A stretch of 7,166 nucleotides of DNA from an uncultured Alphaproteobacteria bacterium (GTDB lineage: Bacteria > Pseudomonadota > Alphaproteobacteria > TMED127). The notes below the pieces were generated by a model that saw only the letters and a list, made by a program, of their open reading frames with translations, ran no database searches and had not been told where the DNA came from. This document shows positions 5,036 to 7,166 of the stretch, piece by piece. Both the position numbers and the translations under genes were made by a program. The stretch's first letter is position 1; the number at the start of each line of letters is the position of its first letter. Location of the stretch: the NCBI GenBank assembly GCA_902567145.1, contig CACFLM010000033.1:1-7166 (forward strand). The letters are read 5' to 3'.

Positions 5036-7166
5036 ATGAAAGCAAAAGACACTCAAAATTTCATAAAAATAGTAGGTGCAAAACAACATAATCTGAAAAA
5101 TGTTAATGTTAATATCCCTAAAAACAAACTTGTTGTCATAAGTGGGTTGTCCGGTTCTGGAAAATCATCATTAGCTTTTGATACAATTTATGCTGAGGGT
5201 CAAAGACGTTATGTCGAAAGTTTATCATCATATGCTAGACAGTTTTTAAATATGATGGAAAAACCAGAGGTTGACTCGATTGAAGGATTATCTCCATCGA
5301 TTTCAATTGATCAAAAAACAACCTCAAGAAATCCAAGGTCCACAGTAGGAACTGTCACAGAAATTTATGATTATTTTAGAGTTTTATTTGCAAGAATTGG
5401 AACCCCTTATTCACCTAAAACTGGAAAAGAAATTAAATCTATGAGTGTCCAAGAAATTGTAGATGAGTTTTATAAGTTTAAAAAAAAAACCAAATTTTTT
5501 CTTATTGCTCCTATTGTCAATAATAGAAAAGGTGAATTTAAAAAAGAAATTAATGAGTTTATTAGAAAAGGTTTTGTAAGATTTAGAATTGATGGAGAAA
5601 TATATGATTCCTCTAGTATACCAAATTTAGAAAAAAATAAAAAACACTCTATTGAAATTATTATAGATAGAATAGAAGTTGACAAAAAATATGAAACAAG
5701 AGTGGCACAATCCATAGAAACAGCCATTAATTTATCAGATGGTGTTATTTATTTCTATGACGTAAAAAATGAGAAGAATTATATTTTCTCATCTAAATTT
5801 GCTTGTCCTGTATCAGGATTTACTATAGAGGAAATTGAGCCACGACTTTTTTCTTTTAATAGTCCAAATGGTGCATGTGATTCTTGTGATGGATTGGGTT
5901 ATAAGGAAAAATTTAATCCAGACCTCATTATTGGTGACCCTTCTTTATCTATTAATGAGGGAGTAATTCTACCTTGGAACAAAAATAATGAATTTTACAA
6001 AGAATTAATAAAAGAGGTAGCCAAGCATTGTGCTGTAAACCCTGCCATGAAATGGGAATATATAAGTCCAGAAAAAAAAAAGAAAATTATATTTGGTGAT
6101 AATAAACCAATTAATGTTTTTAATACATACACTGGTTGGAATTATAATAGGATTTATGACGGAGTTGTTGGTTTCTTGGAAAAAAAATTAAAGAGATCCG
6201 ATATTTGGCAAAGAGAGGAACTGAATAAATACTTAAGCAAATTTCAATGTGAAAAGTGTAAAGGGACGAGATTAAAGTCTGAAGCATTAGCAGTCAAAAT
6301 TAATAAGAAGAACATAAGCGAAATTACAAATTTTTCAATTGAGAAACTTTTACAATGGTTCTTAGATTTAGAAAAATCGTTTTCAGAATACAAAAAAGAA
6401 ATTTCTAATAGAATAGTAAAAGAAATTATAGATAGATTATCATTTCTCAATAACGTTGGGTTGGGGTATCTTCAACTATCAAGAAATTCAAATACATTGT
6501 CAGGTGGAGAAAGTCAAAGAATTAGGCTAGCTTCACAAATTGGTTCTGGCCTTACTGGTGTTTTATATGTGTTAGACGAACCATCTATCGGTTTGCATCA
6601 AAAAGACAACAAAAAACTCATAAATACACTAAAAAAACTGAGAGATCTTGGAAATTCAGTGATTGTTGTTGAACATGACGAAGAGACAATTTTAGAAAGT
6701 GATCATGTTATTGATGTAGGAATTGGAGCAGGTGTAAATGGGGGGAACATTATAGCAGAAGGCAAACCAAGCCAAATAATTAAAAATGAAAAAAGTTTAA
6801 CTGGAGCGTACCTATCAAAAAAACTAATTATTCCAATCAATAAAAATTATAAATCATCCGAAGGAAAGTATATTGAAATTAATGGTGCTAATGGAAATAA
6901 TCTAAAAAATATTAATATCAAATTTCCGTTAAAAAAATTTATTAGCATTACGGGTGTATCTGGTGGTGGTAAGTCAACTTTAATAATAGAAACTTTATTT
7001 AAATCATTATCAAAGAAAATATATAACTCAAACGAACAGGCTTTAAATCATAAAGAAATTAATGGTTATGAGAATCTTGATAAAATAATTCAAATCGATC
7101 AGACCCCTATTGGAAGGACACCGCGGTCTAATCCAGCTACTTACACAGGATGTTTTAATTTTATAA
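5036..7166 (+). CDS. uvrA: Excinuclease ABC subunit A, 3' end outside the window
   Basis: UvrA is the damage-sensing ATPase of nucleotide excision repair; its dimer loads UvrB onto lesions. The window holds 710 codons of a protein usually near 940-950 residues, so about the last quarter is missing. Visible in order: first P-loop GLSGSGKSS at 37-45, [16 protein letters not shown] just after it, the UvrB-binding and DNA-binding insertions (roughly 130-400), ACPVS...CDSC at 256-284 (zinc-module region), CEKCKGTRL from 405, ABC signature [12 protein letters not shown] from 488, Walker B LYVLDEP with D514-E515, switch His547 (VVEHDEE), second P-loop GVSGGGKST at 640-648, and [17 protein letters not shown] near the edge. 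The reading frame is unbroken. The only ATG is at 5036, because an in-frame TAA lies at 5000-5002. No clear Shine-Dalgarno sequence precedes it. It diverges from ssb, an arrangement shared with E. coli. Confidence 0.98.
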   Translation, partial: MKAKDTQNFIKIVGAKQHNLKNVNVNIPKNKLVVISGLSGSGKSSLAFDTIYAEGQRRYVESLSSYARQFLNMMEKPEVDSIEGLSPSISIDQKTTSRNPRSTVGTVTEIYDYFRVLFARIGTPYSPKTGKEIKSMSVQEIVDEFYKFKKKTKFFLIAPIVNNRKGEFKKEINEFIRKGFVRFRIDGEIYDSSSIPNLEKNKKHSIEIIIDRIEVDKKYETRVAQSIETAINLSDGVIYFYDVKNEKNYIFSSKFACPVSGFTIEEIEPRLFSFNSPNGACDSCDGLGYKEKFNPDLIIGDPSLSINEGVILPWNKNNEFYKELIKEVAKHCAVNPAMKWEYISPEKKKKIIFGDNKPINVFNTYTGWNYNRIYDGVVGFLEKKLKRSDIWQREELNKYLSKFQCEKCKGTRLKSEALAVKINKKNISEITNFSIEKLLQWFLDLEKSFSEYKKEISNRIVKEIIDRLSFLNNVGLGYLQLSRNSNTLSGGESQRIRLASQIGSGLTGVLYVLDEPSIGLHQKDNKKLINTLKKLRDLGNSVIVVEHDEETILESDHVIDVGIGAGVNGGNIIAEGKPSQIIKNEKSLTGAYLSKKLIIPINKNYKSSEGKYIEINGANGNNLKNINIKFPLKKFISITGVSGGGKSTLIIETLFKSLSKKIYNSNEQALNHKEINGYENLDKIIQIDQTPIGRTPRSNPATYTGCFNFI

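Noticed and set aside
5470..6450. - strand open frames at 5470-5727 and 6244-6450 opposite uvrA
   Set aside because: They are Leu/Ser/Phe-rich reverse readings of Lys/Glu-rich UvrA codons and look membrane-like only because of that composition.
1..7166. CRISPR array, insertion sequence, defence or other unknown accessory system
   Set aside because: The sequence is almost fully occupied by recognised core genes; I found no spaced repeats, transposase, or unexplained gene cluster.

Overview
The window looks like chromosome from an AT-rich alphaproteobacterium. G+C is roughly one third by eye. Protein variants such as SSB starting MAGSVNKVILLGRLGGDPE, UvrA with GVSGGGKST in its second P-loop, and an inserted segment in the GyrA C-terminal domain resemble alphaproteobacteria. 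Short spacers and overlapping genes suggest a streamlined, SAR11-like genome. This placement is inferred from recognised sequence character, not from a database search.

Left end (1-825). A short open frame runs in from the left edge on the + strand and ends at 78. It may be the tail of a convergent gene, but this is weak. On the - strand follow a DUF502 membrane protein (56-679) and, just upstream of it, a complete tRNA-Lys(UUU) with encoded CCA (697-772). A plausible promoter for the tRNA/DUF502 unit lies at 788-816. The DUF502 frame stays open backwards through the whole tRNA, so a longest-ORF start call would be wrong. The start at 679 has a good ribosome binding site.

Centre (826-4962). 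Four genes on the - strand form a tight operon, transcribed ssb, gyrA, coaD, then a cyclophilin peptidyl-prolyl isomerase. The ssb-gyrA gap is 12 nt, gyrA and coaD overlap by 8 nt, and coaD and the isomerase overlap by 1 nt. The products serve DNA replication and topology (SSB, gyrase A), coenzyme A synthesis (CoaD) and protein folding, probably outside the cytoplasm. All four are intact and carry their expected catalytic or binding residues.

Right end (4963-7166). A 73-nt intergenic region separates ssb from the divergent uvrA, which runs off the right edge after 710 codons. Divergent ssb/uvrA is a classic DNA-repair arrangement, controlled by LexA in E. coli. Here I see no recognisable LexA box of the enterobacterial or alphaproteobacterial type. 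The spacer instead holds a palindromic ATTATAAT that could act as a -10 on both strands, and a separate 15-bp dyad (TATTTAG-T-CTAAATA).

Overall this is ordinary core genome with no mobile element, CRISPR array or unknown accessory system. The points most worth checking are the dyad in the ssb/uvrA spacer, the tRNA-DUF502 arrangement and start choice, substitutions in UvrA conserved motifs, and the long A-runs in uvrA.
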